Shown here: positions 55,634 through 64,000 of the stretch, piece after piece
How the letters are laid out: every line of letters starts with the position of its first letter
Numbering within the stretch: position 1 is the first letter of the stretch
Assembly: GCA_038211735.1 (NCBI GenBank)
Contig: JBBQVK010000001.1
Coordinates: 310,001 to 374,000, forward strand
DNA: 64,000 nt
Source: JBBQVK01 sp038211735
Lineage (GTDB): Bacteria > Patescibacteriota > Gracilibacteria > Absconditabacterales > Absconditicoccaceae
Direction: 5' to 3'
The notes under the pieces: model-generated
What the model was told of the DNA's origin: nothing
Database searches by the model: none
What the model saw: the letters and a program-made list of their open reading frames with translations, nothing else
Program-made: the position numbers and the translations under genes

Positions 55634-56020
55634 ATGTCAACTATCTTCACTAAGATTATTTCCGGAGAAATACCTTGCCACAAAGTCTACGAAGATGACA
55701 AATGTTTTGCCTTTCTAGACATTAATCCTGTTACCAAAGGACACACATTACTCGTTCCGAAAGAAGTGTATCCTTGGATGAGCGATGTTCCAGATGCGCT
55801 ACTCGAGCATCTTTTTGTACAGTCAAAAGTGCTTATGAAGCAAATGAAGAGTAATTTAAACATAGAATATGTCTATTTGGCTGTAGAATGACTCGAAATA
55901 CCACATTTTCACATCCACCTGATACCGAACAATAGCCAGAACAAAGCTCGAACCTTCACCACTACGACCTATCAGCCTGGAGAAGCCGAAGAAATAGCGA
56001 AGAAAATAGCTTGAATTTAG
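55634..56020 (+). CDS. HIT-family nucleotide hydrolase
   Basis: A 128-residue protein, HIT fold: IISGEIPCHKVYEDDKCFAF, INPVTKGHTLLVPK, and the catalytic triad HFHIHLIP (HxHxH), like HinT or Ap4A hydrolases. TGA codes two glycines, one just before the catalytic strand. Stop is TAG. It lies 54 bases upstream of rplI. Confidence 0.92.
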
Positions 56021-56074
56021 GCCTGAAACCACTACCAATAGTCCACTTTGTTTAATTTAGTAAATATTGTTCTG

Positions 56075-56536
56075 ATGAGAAAGAAGGTAGAAGTATTACT
56101 TCTCAAACCATTACCACCTAGAGGAAACGCAGGTGACGTGATAGATGTTAAAATCCATTATGCAAATATGGTATTGATTCCACAAGGGATTGCAGTTTGG
56201 CATGACCAACAGGCTAAGAACCAACGCGAATCACAGATGAAAAAGATTGAGAAAAACAAAACAGAGTACCTTGCATCATTGCAAGAGATGTTATCTGCTA
56301 TCGAAAAAAATGGTGGGTTGATCTTCGAAAAACAGGCAACTGAAAATGGGAAACTTTATGATAGCATTTCTATAAAAGATATAGCCAACAAAATTCATAT
56401 GGACCATAAGATCAAAATCTCTTCCGATCATTTCCAAAATGATAAAATTGAAGAGCTCGGTGAATTTACTAGTACATTCACCTATGAAAGTATCATCTCT
56501 CAAATTCCTGTAAAAGTCGTTAAAAAAGCTGAATAG
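56075..56536 (+). CDS. rplI: Ribosomal protein bL9
   Basis: Structural protein of the large subunit. 153 residues from the ATG at 56075: MRKKVEVLLLKPLPPRGNAG with DVIDVKIHYANMVLIPQGIA matches the bL9 N-domain, followed by the connecting helix and a C-domain. A start at 56048 (MFNLV) would add nine unconserved residues, so 56075 is preferred. No TGA. A terminator follows. Confidence 0.94.
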   Translation: MRKKVEVLLLKPLPPRGNAGDVIDVKIHYANMVLIPQGIAVWHDQQAKNQRESQMKKIEKNKTEYLASLQEMLSAIEKNGGLIFEKQATENGKLYDSISIKDIANKIHMDHKIKISSDHFQNDKIEELGEFTSTFTYESIISQIPVKVVKKAE

Positions 56537-56566
56537 GTATTGCACTCACTACATAGCTCTTACTCA

Positions 56567-56596
56567 AAAGTCCGCCTCCCAGCGGACTTTTTCTTA
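56567..56596 (+). terminator. Terminator of rplI
   Basis: AAAGTCCGC and GCGGACTTT, 9-bp stem, six-base loop, then T-rich sequence. Confidence 0.85.
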
Positions 56597-56658
56597 TCGA
56601 AATTTATGTAAAATAAAGGAAAACCCTTTCCAATAAGGATTTTGGCTCCTTTACAATT

Positions 56659-56687
56659 TTGACATATATAGTAAAAGTATGTATAAT
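56659..56687 (+). promoter_or_regulatory. Perfect consensus sigma-70-type promoter
   Basis: TTGACA (56659-56664), 17-base spacer, TATAAT (56682-56687). The only full double consensus seen in the window. Confidence 0.85.
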
Positions 56688-56689
56688 AC

Positions 56690-56771
56690 TAATGGATTGA
56701 AAACTGTTAAGTTTCTAATCCATTAGCTGGAAACTGTTGGTTTTATGAATCATCTGTATCTCAATTTCCAG
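56690..56771 (+). promoter_or_regulatory. Structured 5' leader of the solute-binding-like gene
   Basis: Two stem-loops in the transcript: TAATGGATT/AATCCATTA (56690-56725, with GAAA/TTTC pairing inside) and CTGGAAA/TTTCCAG (56727-56771). About 125 bases separate the promoter from the ATG. No known riboswitch consensus was recognised. Confidence 0.45.
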
Positions 56772-56812
56772 TACAGATCAACTGTGTTTTAAGAAAAATC
56801 TTTGACTGAACA

Positions 56813-58222
56813 ATGGATCAAAGGAAAAAGCAGCTACTCATCTGAATTTGAATGATCGCTATAGCGGTAGCGGGGGGGTTTTTAGTATTCAAAGCTATCC
56901 GCCTTTATACGCCATGAGATTTTGGAGCTAATGTTAATCACCTCGATGCGGCTCAGCCAGATAAAGTAGAAGTTACCCAACCTTCCAAGGATAATAAAGA
57001 TGCTTGAGCATCAAATCTAAGTTGAGGAAGTAGCGATTGAATAATAAAAAATGACGAAGTTGATTTCTCACTTATGCCATCATGAAATATAACTCTCATA
57101 GTCCCAGCATGGGTAGATAACAATGAGTTCAAACAAGTAAGATTACAAATAGAAGCTAAATACAATGTCAAAACCACTGTTCATGGTATCAATACTATCA
57201 CTGAATATCAAACAATATTGCGTGCTTACTTACAGCATCCAGAGAAAGCAGATATAGTTTTAGTCCCCACCAACTGGATTGATTCATTTACCACACGATG
57301 ATATCACATCCCATTCAAAACATCTATAGCCCCACTGTTCCATCCACTCTTCCGTAGTTGGGTAGATCATCCAGAGTTTACTTATTTGCCGTACGCAATT
57401 GATCCTTATGTTACATTTTATAATCCTGCAAGTTATACACCCAAAGGCAAAACAACATTTAGCAATATTCAAAGTGCTCTACTTACACCGAGAAAAACTA
57501 CGACCGGATACTTACCACTCCTCTTTGGAATCGATGCAGGAGATTTAGCAGTATTAGAACAGTGAGGAGTCCCATATCCAGGATATATTGAACTGCTCCA
57601 ACTATTCTTACAAATGGATATATCTATCCAAAAGATTTCATTACTCGATTTCTTCAGCCAGACAAGCTATCGAGACACGGCTCGTTTTCATGCGCTCACA
57701 ACAACCTTAGGTGAGCATGTCAACTCCTGTCAATATCTACCTCAGCTGTGCCTTCTCGCATATGATATCAGTGATGTTGGGTTCTGACGACTGCATGAGA
57801 TAGGGTACCTAAAAAGCGCTTTCCCAAATGCACGCGCACAAATTGAATTTAGTAATATTCCTACGCTTGGTAGCAGTTATCCAGTAACGGGTCGAGGATG
57901 GATAATTAGTAAAGATTCACAGAATCTACCTGCATCACTCACATGGATGAAATGATATCTGGAAATACTTGTAGATGAAGAACCATTTTTGTATGATGAT
58001 GTTCTTTCAGCAACAAATGCAGTCCACCAAAGACAAATAATTGAAGATCGTTACCTTCCACTCGCACAGTTTTCAAACCAGTATAAACTGGTTGTATGAT
58101 CTATAACCGATAGTCAAAAGCTTTTACAAAAAACAGCATTAATCCCTATGTTGAGAGGCGAATACAGCAAATGAATTTTCATGAAAAGCATGATTGATGC
58201 TAGTGAACAGACCTCAAAGTAA
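56813..58222 (+). CDS. Extracellular solute-binding-like protein, membrane-anchored
   Basis: A 469-residue protein starting MDQRKKQLLIGIGMIAIAVA (single N-terminal helix), then a Ser/Asp-rich linker and a body with the type 1 periplasmic-binding-protein pattern: NITLIVPAWVDNNEFKQVRL, YQTILRAYL, ADIVLVPTNW, YLPYAIDPYVTFYNP and GRGWIISKDS. Over ten TGA are read as Gly, so standard ORF searches miss it entirely. No ABC permease is adjacent. It may be an orphan binding protein or sensor. The promoter is unusually strong. Confidence 0.75.
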
Positions 58223-58285
58223 TTTTATCTTTTTATTGAAACGAAAGAAAGCTCATAATTTTAAAGAATCATTACTGGCTCCTCG

Positions 58286-59380
58286 TTATTTCATGACTTC
58301 AATTTCAGTGAGGACTTTTTCTGTATGTCGCACTCCGAAAAACTTAAGTATTTGGAAGACAACAAATCCAATTCCTATAACTACTAGGAAGATAAAGTTG
58401 ATGATCGGAGAAAAAATAAAGAACAATAGGATAGCGACAGAAAATCTAAAACCTGGTTTTTGTAGTTTATTATCTACCTCATCGATAATTATCGTACATA
58501 ATCATTTGTTTATCATATCTTTGTCGCTAATTATCTCTGTTACAAAGCGTTCCCTAAATGTCTGGAGTAGATCAAATAATCATCATGCATTCGCTTCTGC
58601 ATCATCGCTATTGTTACTATCCTCAATATCAGAGCGTTTCTCATTCCCTATTGTATTAAGTATTCATTTTATCGAATGCCCATTGTCTCCTTGAAAACTA
58701 GAAGGTAGTGAAGTAAAATCATCTATATTTAATTTATCTATACCAACTAATTCAGCTACACTACTTGTGCGTATATTTTCAATTATTTGTTCAGCTTTAT
58801 TCTTAGCATCAACTCCCAGAAACAAAGGAGACCCAAAAAATCTTACCACATCAGTTACCGCATCATAAAATTCATTACAATCTACTTTCTGGACGGTCAT
58901 TTTTAAGCTCGTTAGTAAGGCGAACATTCCAGCTATGCTAATTGCGAAAACAGATATTCATGGTGTTAAGAAAGATAGCGAATCTACTTTGCGTCTATTG
59001 CGTAAAATATCAATCTTTTGTGTAATTAGGACCAACAAACCTATGTGTAGTAGCACCATTACTCATGCTGGAGCGATTGTACCCAAAAATCCAAGCTGTT
59101 GAGACGCCCCCAATTCTACTCCTTTTAAAAATCCTCGATAAGTTGTAATACACATGAGCCCGAGCCCAGAAAACCATATTCGCTTTGCTTTCACATATTG
59201 TAAATCTATTGATAGATAGGATGACAATACTAAGAGTATACTAATCAGTAAGAATTGTTGAAAAAGATTTCATGTTTCAGTAATCGTTTGTGACAAAGCA
59301 ACTAAGAGCAAAACATACACTACTCCTCGTAAGGTAAGGAGTATTGTTCTTCTTAAACGATATTTCAAACTATGAGTCAT
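58286..59380 (-). CDS. Multi-helix membrane protein of unknown function
   Basis: A 364-residue protein: four hydrophobic segments in the first 170 residues, a soluble loop of about 130 residues (KVDCNEFYDAVTDVVRFFGS, LNIDDFTSLPSSFQGDNG), then two helices near the C-terminus (FSVAILLFFIFSPIINFIF). Many TGA. Stop is TAA. No family recognised. It is downstream of the 78-codon gene, 36 bases away. Confidence 0.62.
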
Positions 59381-59416
59381 ACAAACCCGTTCAGCAAAAA
59401 TTAAAATCTTTTGATA

Positions 59417-59653
59417 TTATTCACGTGAGTGGCTGACCGCATCTTCTCGTTTAGCCAGATCTGCCGTAAATTGTCCTTTTTTATATTTATTTTTGGGAGT
59501 ATTTGGATCAGAAGAAGTTTGTGTTTTTGTGCCAGAAAATGTTTCGATAAGAGCTCTCTTCATCTCTCCGACACCCAAAGATAAAGTGTCTTTTACTGAC
59601 GCGAAAATCGCATTACTACTACTTACTTGGAGTTCTTCGCGAGATTCACTCAT
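59417..59653 (-). CDS. Small hydrophilic protein of unknown function
   Basis: A 78-residue protein (MSESREELQVSSSNAIFASV...), a helix followed by a Ser/Thr/Lys-rich tail, no TGA, TAA stop. It is on the same strand as its neighbours with 24 to 36-base gaps. Coding status rests on length and position only. Confidence 0.5.
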   Translation of the reverse strand: MSESREELQVSSSNAIFASVKDTLSLGVGEMKRALIETFSGTKTQTSSDPNTPKNKYKKGQFTADLAKREDAVSHSRE

Positions 59654-59677
59654 CTACTACATCTATAAAATAAATTA

Positions 59678-60124
59678 CTATTTTGCTACTACTACTCTCT
59701 CAGTTCTAAACACATACATTTCCACTTGCCCATGGATCCCATACTTTTGTTTTAGACTATAGAGTGCAGATTTACTGTCAGCAACTCAAGAGGTATTTGG
59801 GAGCAAAACTCATGACATATCGTCTTCTGTATCGATGATAGCAAATCCAAATTCTTGTGGGTTCATAGCAAATATCTCTTCAGGATTTTTTATTGCAATA
59901 ATCTCTGCAACTATATCTACCACAATATAACTAATATCTTTTAATCTTTCGGCTATATGAGCATTGTAGACATTGTCTAATACTTCACGCAATGGTTTGT
60001 CTGTATTTAGAACGCCTTCTGAAACAACAAGTGCATGGTTCGTATCAAAACCGCTTAAAAAAGCTCCTTTGAGTTCCTCAGCATTATAAAGCTTGAATAC
60101 CGCTTCTTTGACTTGCTTAATCAT
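59678..60124 (-). CDS. Unknown protein, weakly AMMECR1-like
   Basis: A 148-residue protein: alternating helices and strands with ISYIVVDIVAEIIAI, then GFAIIDTEDDMSGVLLPNTS and a C-terminal VEMYVFRTERVV. The GVLLP and V-x-x-Y-x-F-x segments resemble the end of AMMECR1 proteins, but the N-terminal part does not, so this is only a hint. One TGA is read as Gly. Stop is TAG. Confidence 0.5.
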
Positions 60125-60201
60125 AAGGATTACCGAGGCTTATTACTAAAGAATATACTCTATTAAGTATACTGAAGACATACACATAAGTCAAAACAGT
60201 A

Positions 60202-61752
60202 CTACTCTTCATCTTCCTCGAAATACTCTTTGATCAAAGGGAAGAAGCGGATATATTCGAAGATTTGCAGTCAGGTAAACCTACCTATGATGATAGTCAG
60301 CACGAAAATAACAATCAATACTTCTGGATAGCCCAAGAGGAAGTTTTGCAACGCAGTCCATTGGACCAGTCGATAAATTACTAAACTCATTATTATAAAT
60401 TCTACCAGTCCTTGCCGTCGTCATTCACCGAAAAGATAAAATTTTTCAGAGAATACAGTTTTACCAACCATAATGAGGAACAGTATTGGGAACAAAATGA
60501 GTGGCGCAGAGAACATGCTATACTCGACTAAATTGTATCCAATAAGTCTTTCCACGGCAAAGCATAACAAACAGGTTACGCAGTATACTACAACAATCAA
60601 GGCTACCTTGGCGGTATACAACAGATAGACTTTATCAGTGAATCGTTTTATAAGCAGCATCGTCACAAACGCAGCGAGCATAAGTAAGATCGTCAATGCA
60701 GGTCACAAAATATATAACGATAATCCAAAGAGAAGTGGATTGAAAACTCCAAACACATTCAATCCAACAACTTGGGCAGCGAATGAAATAACCAATGCGA
60801 GGAAACTTAGTAACAGTATCATCACCAATGTATCAATCGGAAATCACTTCTGCAAGAGATAATCAACAAGATATGAAACAGGGAGAAGCTTGTTTGAATT
60901 CTCCAATGAGGTAGAAAATACTTTTACAAAATCTAGCTTATCTACTGGTCTCCCCAAGAGTAACGGTGTCAAGAACGACCCCATAAATTTCTTCTCCACC
61001 ACATACATGGTTTCTATGCCAACGAGATCACGATAGACCGCAGTCATTCTCCTGAAAGCACTCTGGCTAATATTCGCAAAAACATAGACATCTTTGTTGC
61101 TTAAATCAATATCTAAATATTGTTGTAACTTAGAACTTTGTTCCAAAAATGAACTTAGGGCAGAATTATCAATCAATAAACTATTTGCATTTTGTATATA
61201 GTAGATGTTGTCACTAAATATTTTACCTATCTGCTGGTCTACTCCCCCCAATGTATCATCTCCAACTACCAACTCTTTCATCACTACTCCTGTATTTGTT
61301 ATCGCTTCATGAGCAAATGCTATCTCGTCTGATTTGGGTCAGATGTAGGTGTAGATAGTATCGTAGGCAGTTATAGAGAAAAGGAGCTCATAGGTGCAGG
61401 TTTTATCTGCAGTAACAGTTGCTTTTAACTGATACTCTCCAAGTTTATCAAAAGTTATCGGTCGTACAGCATCATTACTAGTTGCAACTACCTCATTATC
61501 ATTACGCGTCAATACATATTTTACTTTTACTTCGCTCCGAGACTCATCGCTCATCACTCTATAAGTAGTAGGCACGGCCTTTTTCGCACTTCCAATTCAT
61601 GCAATAGTAAATCAGTGAGCAGGGCAGAAAGGCTCGACAGGCTCGTCACCCGTTTGCGCTTGCGTGAAATTAGCAGCAAAAAGTAGTACCAAAAAAGAAA
61701 AAATACCTACTGCAACTCATCACTTACGCTTGTTCCTATTCTGAAAATACAT
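60202..61752 (-). CDS. Membrane protein, probable 7TM inactive-transglutaminase type
   Basis: A 516-residue protein. Signal peptide (residues 12-31), an exported beta-rich domain (TYRVMSDESRSEVKVKYVL), an exported alpha/beta domain (VYVFANISQSAFRRMTAVY), then seven hydrophobic segments including VVGLNVFGVFNPLLFGLSLY. The layout and the FGVF-x-P-x-L helix recall the 7TM_transglut family, whose function is unknown. Many TGA. Stop is TAG. It is divergent from tgt with 44 bases between starts. Confidence 0.62.
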
Positions 61753-61796
61753 ATGCTACAAACAGATAGTAAAAATTTTGCTCATGACAATTATCA

Positions 61797-62909
61797 ATGT
61801 CAAAATTAGATTTCACTATACGCAAAAGACGTGGAAACGCAAGAGTTGGAGAACTTACGCTCAATGGCGTAACCGTCACAACTCCTGTGTTTATGCCAGT
61901 ATGAACGAAGGCTACACTCAAAGGAATTCCCTATGAACGAATGAGTAGCGTATTTTTGTGATCGCAAAATCCTATAAATATTATTCTCAATAATACCTTT
62001 CATCTCTACTTACATCCTGGAGCTGAACTTATCCAGAAAGCATGAGGGCTTCATAGATTTCAAAATCGAGATCGTTTAATTTTGACTGACAGTGGATGAT
62101 TTCAGGTCTTTAGTTTATGATTAAGTAAGTCTGGAAAATCACTCGTAAAATTAGGAAACGAATGAGTAGAATTTAAATCTCCTTACGATGGAAGCACACA
62201 TATATTTACTCCAACCTGAGTCGTAGATATTCAACGCATGTTATGATCCGATATTATGATGATGTTAGACGTTTGTTCTCCAGTAGTAGAAATTAGCAAA
62301 GAGCAAGTAGCGGAACATATGGCCCTTACCCATCAACGAGCTAAACAACAGTACGATCATCATCAAGCAGCGTATGATAAGCATCGCTGAGTCTTATTTC
62401 CTATTGTCCAGTGATGACTATATCCTGACCTTAGAGAACAGTCGGCGACCTATCTAAGCCAGTTTGCGACAGATTGAATAGCAATAGGCGGACTCAGTGT
62501 AGGAGAGACCAAAGAAGAGATGTATCAAGTGTTAGGAGACCTCAATAAAAATCTCCCCGATCATTTACCTAGATATCTTATGGGAGTTGGAACGCCAGAA
62601 GATCTACGCGCAGCGATAGAACATGGAATCGACATGTTTGACTGTGTGATGCCTACCAGAATTGGAAGACACGGAAGCGCTTTTACAGCTCAAGGAACAA
62701 TTAAAATTAGTAATGCTATCTACTACGATGACTTCAGTCCGTTAGAACCTACGTGCAAATGTCATACATGTATCCACTTCACAAAAGCGTATCTGCATCA
62801 TCTTCACAAAGAAGGCGAAATGATGGCTGCTAGTCTTCTTTCTCTACACAATATCGCTTACCTGCATGCGACAGTCGAGCAGATAAAACAGGAAATACTC
62901 CAAAGTTAA
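61797..62909 (+). CDS. tgt: tRNA-guanine transglycosylase
   Basis: Exchanges G34 for preQ1 in GUN-decoding tRNAs. 370 residues: TILTDSGGFQVFSLG-like motif, PIVQGGLYPDLREQSA, MGVGTPEDLRAAIEHGIDMF with the catalytic Asp, DCVMPTRIGRHGSAFT, and a zinc site CKCHTCIHFTKAYLHHL. In the first 230 residues most glycines are TGA, for example VFMPVGTKATLKG. Stop is TAA. No other queuosine genes are in the window. Confidence 0.96.
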
Positions 62910-63020
62910 TAAAGTCAAGTATTTTCTTCGTGCAAAAACCACTAATTTTGCTATATATCTAATACAGATTACTCTTACAAGTACGTGAATTGTACTTTAT
63001 TTGTATATTTCCTACAAATT

Positions 63021-63917
63021 ATGGGTGAAAAGACAGACAAGCAAGCAGAGAAAATCATTCAGCAACTTGAAAAAGAACAGTTACTCAATGAGCTAAAAAC
63101 TACTCTACAAGATCTCGGACGTATACCACGTCTTGTGATGGCTCCTGTAGTTTTGTATGTTTCTCAAAAATATGATAATATCCCTGCAGAACGCAAAGAG
63201 TATCTACGTAAAATAATTTCTAATCTTAAAGACAAAGGAACTGATGGATTACACGAACTAAAGAACCGATTTAGCGACCTTATCGATAAAGGAACATCTA
63301 AAGGAAAAGCTGGAGTAGAAAAACTTGCAGATAAAGCGAAAACTTCTTGAAAGCAAGTATTAGCTGAGGCAAAAGAAAAATGAAAAGCGAAAGGAGAGGA
63401 AATAGCCAAGGCTGCAGTAAAAAAAGCTGGCTCACTAGAAAAGAGTGGGAAGAGCTTAGCTACAAAAGGTCTTGAAAAGGCATCATCCGCTACCAAAAAA
63501 GCATGAGCATCTGCTAAGGAATCCCTCAATAAAAAGATTGCTACCTCTACCAAACCAGTTAAAGCAGTAAAGAAAACCGTCAAGAAGGCTGTCAAAAAGG
63601 TTGCTCCAAAGAAAGCGTCTACCCCAAAGGTAACTGCAAAAAAAACGGCTACCCCAAAGATAACTGCAAAGAAAAAATATAGCTCAAAGATTGCTAAAAA
63701 GGCTGCTCCACTGAAGAAATCTAGCCCGAAGGCAACTAAAAAGAGTCAGCCTAAGAAAGTAGTCAAAAAGATCGTTCCTAAGAAAATAACTACCTCAAAG
63801 ACTACTAAGAAAGCACCAAAAAAGATCGCTACTAAGAAATCTCCATCTAAAAAAGGGAAAGCTACTGGAGGAAAAGGCAAGAAGAAAGCAAAAAAAGCAG
63901 GAAACAAAGGGAAATAG
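63021..63917 (+). CDS. Histone H1-like Lys-rich protein with folded N-domain (long)
   Basis: A 298-residue protein: an N-terminal helical region of about 80 residues (KIIQQLEKEQLLNELKTTLQ, IPAERKEYLRKIISNLKDKG), then a long Lys/Ala/Pro/Thr tail of H1-like repeats (PKKAST, KKVVKKI, SPKATKK). ATG 63021 is preferred to the upstream TTG 62985 since the extra residues are hydrophobic and unlike the rest. Four or five TGA are Gly in the middle part. It may condense the nucleoid or RNA (inferred). Confidence 0.75.
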
Positions 63918-64000
63918 CATATCTTCACAGATATAGAAATTTAAGCATATTTCATGTATCTCAAAAAAACCTCTCTGGAGGCTATTTTTGTTATAGTGTA

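Noticed and set aside
63164..63595. 143-codon minus-strand frame
   Set aside because: Antisense shadow of the long H1-like gene.

Overview
The window comes from a bacterium that reads UGA as glycine (genetic code 25), which points to Candidatus Absconditabacteria (SR1) or Gracilibacteria. In-frame TGA falls on invariant glycines in about 35 recognisable genes: the P-loop of guanylate kinase, the LSGGQ signature of two ABC ATPases, the lysine loop of glutamate dehydrogenase (as tandem TGATGA), the first glycine motif of peptidyl-tRNA hydrolase, and a lipobox. All CDS coordinates here read through TGA and end at TAA or TAG, so many genes are longer than a standard-code call would give. The DNA is A+T-rich, genes are tightly packed, and Shine-Dalgarno motifs are nearly absent. 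The left edge cuts purA.

Region by region: 1-10 kb holds purA (3' part), a GNAT, a small radical-SAM-like protein, lepA, a membrane-anchored MoxR ATPase, a DUF167 protein, an exported protein, gmk, a DUF192 lipoprotein and murF. 10-15 kb holds an exported barrel-like gene without any internal TGA, a TGA-rich RelBE-like toxin-antitoxin pair, and a 1130-codon leuS carrying two complete Nudix domains, preceded by a structured leader with a terminator. 15-26 kb holds ruvC, nfo, three tandem ABC exporters each preceded by the same 28-bp element, lemA with a TPM protein, a Nudix hydrolase and a 5'-3' exonuclease. 26-33 kb holds tsaE and a cluster of three exported proteins that share an unusual N-terminal leader (two with SLH-like C-termini, one zincin-like). 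33-43 kb holds glyQS, a histone-H1-like basic protein, a Nudix hydrolase, a class II aaRS paralogue, membrane and exported proteins, and clpC. 43-64 kb holds gdhA, an HD hydrolase, a 3D/peptidoglycan-binding protein, an M32 carboxypeptidase, pth, infB, cca, a HIT protein, rplI, a solute-binding-like protein, membrane proteins, tgt and a second H1-like protein.

Most genes serve translation (lepA, leuS, glyQS, infB, rplI, pth, tsaE, cca, tgt), cell wall and surface, and DNA repair. The least ordinary items are the leuS/Nudix fusion with its leader, the three-gene surface cluster with its shared leader motif, the 28-bp ABC promoter element, and two long genes that lack internal TGA and whose first TGA lies at or just before a hairpin, suggesting import from standard-code donors.
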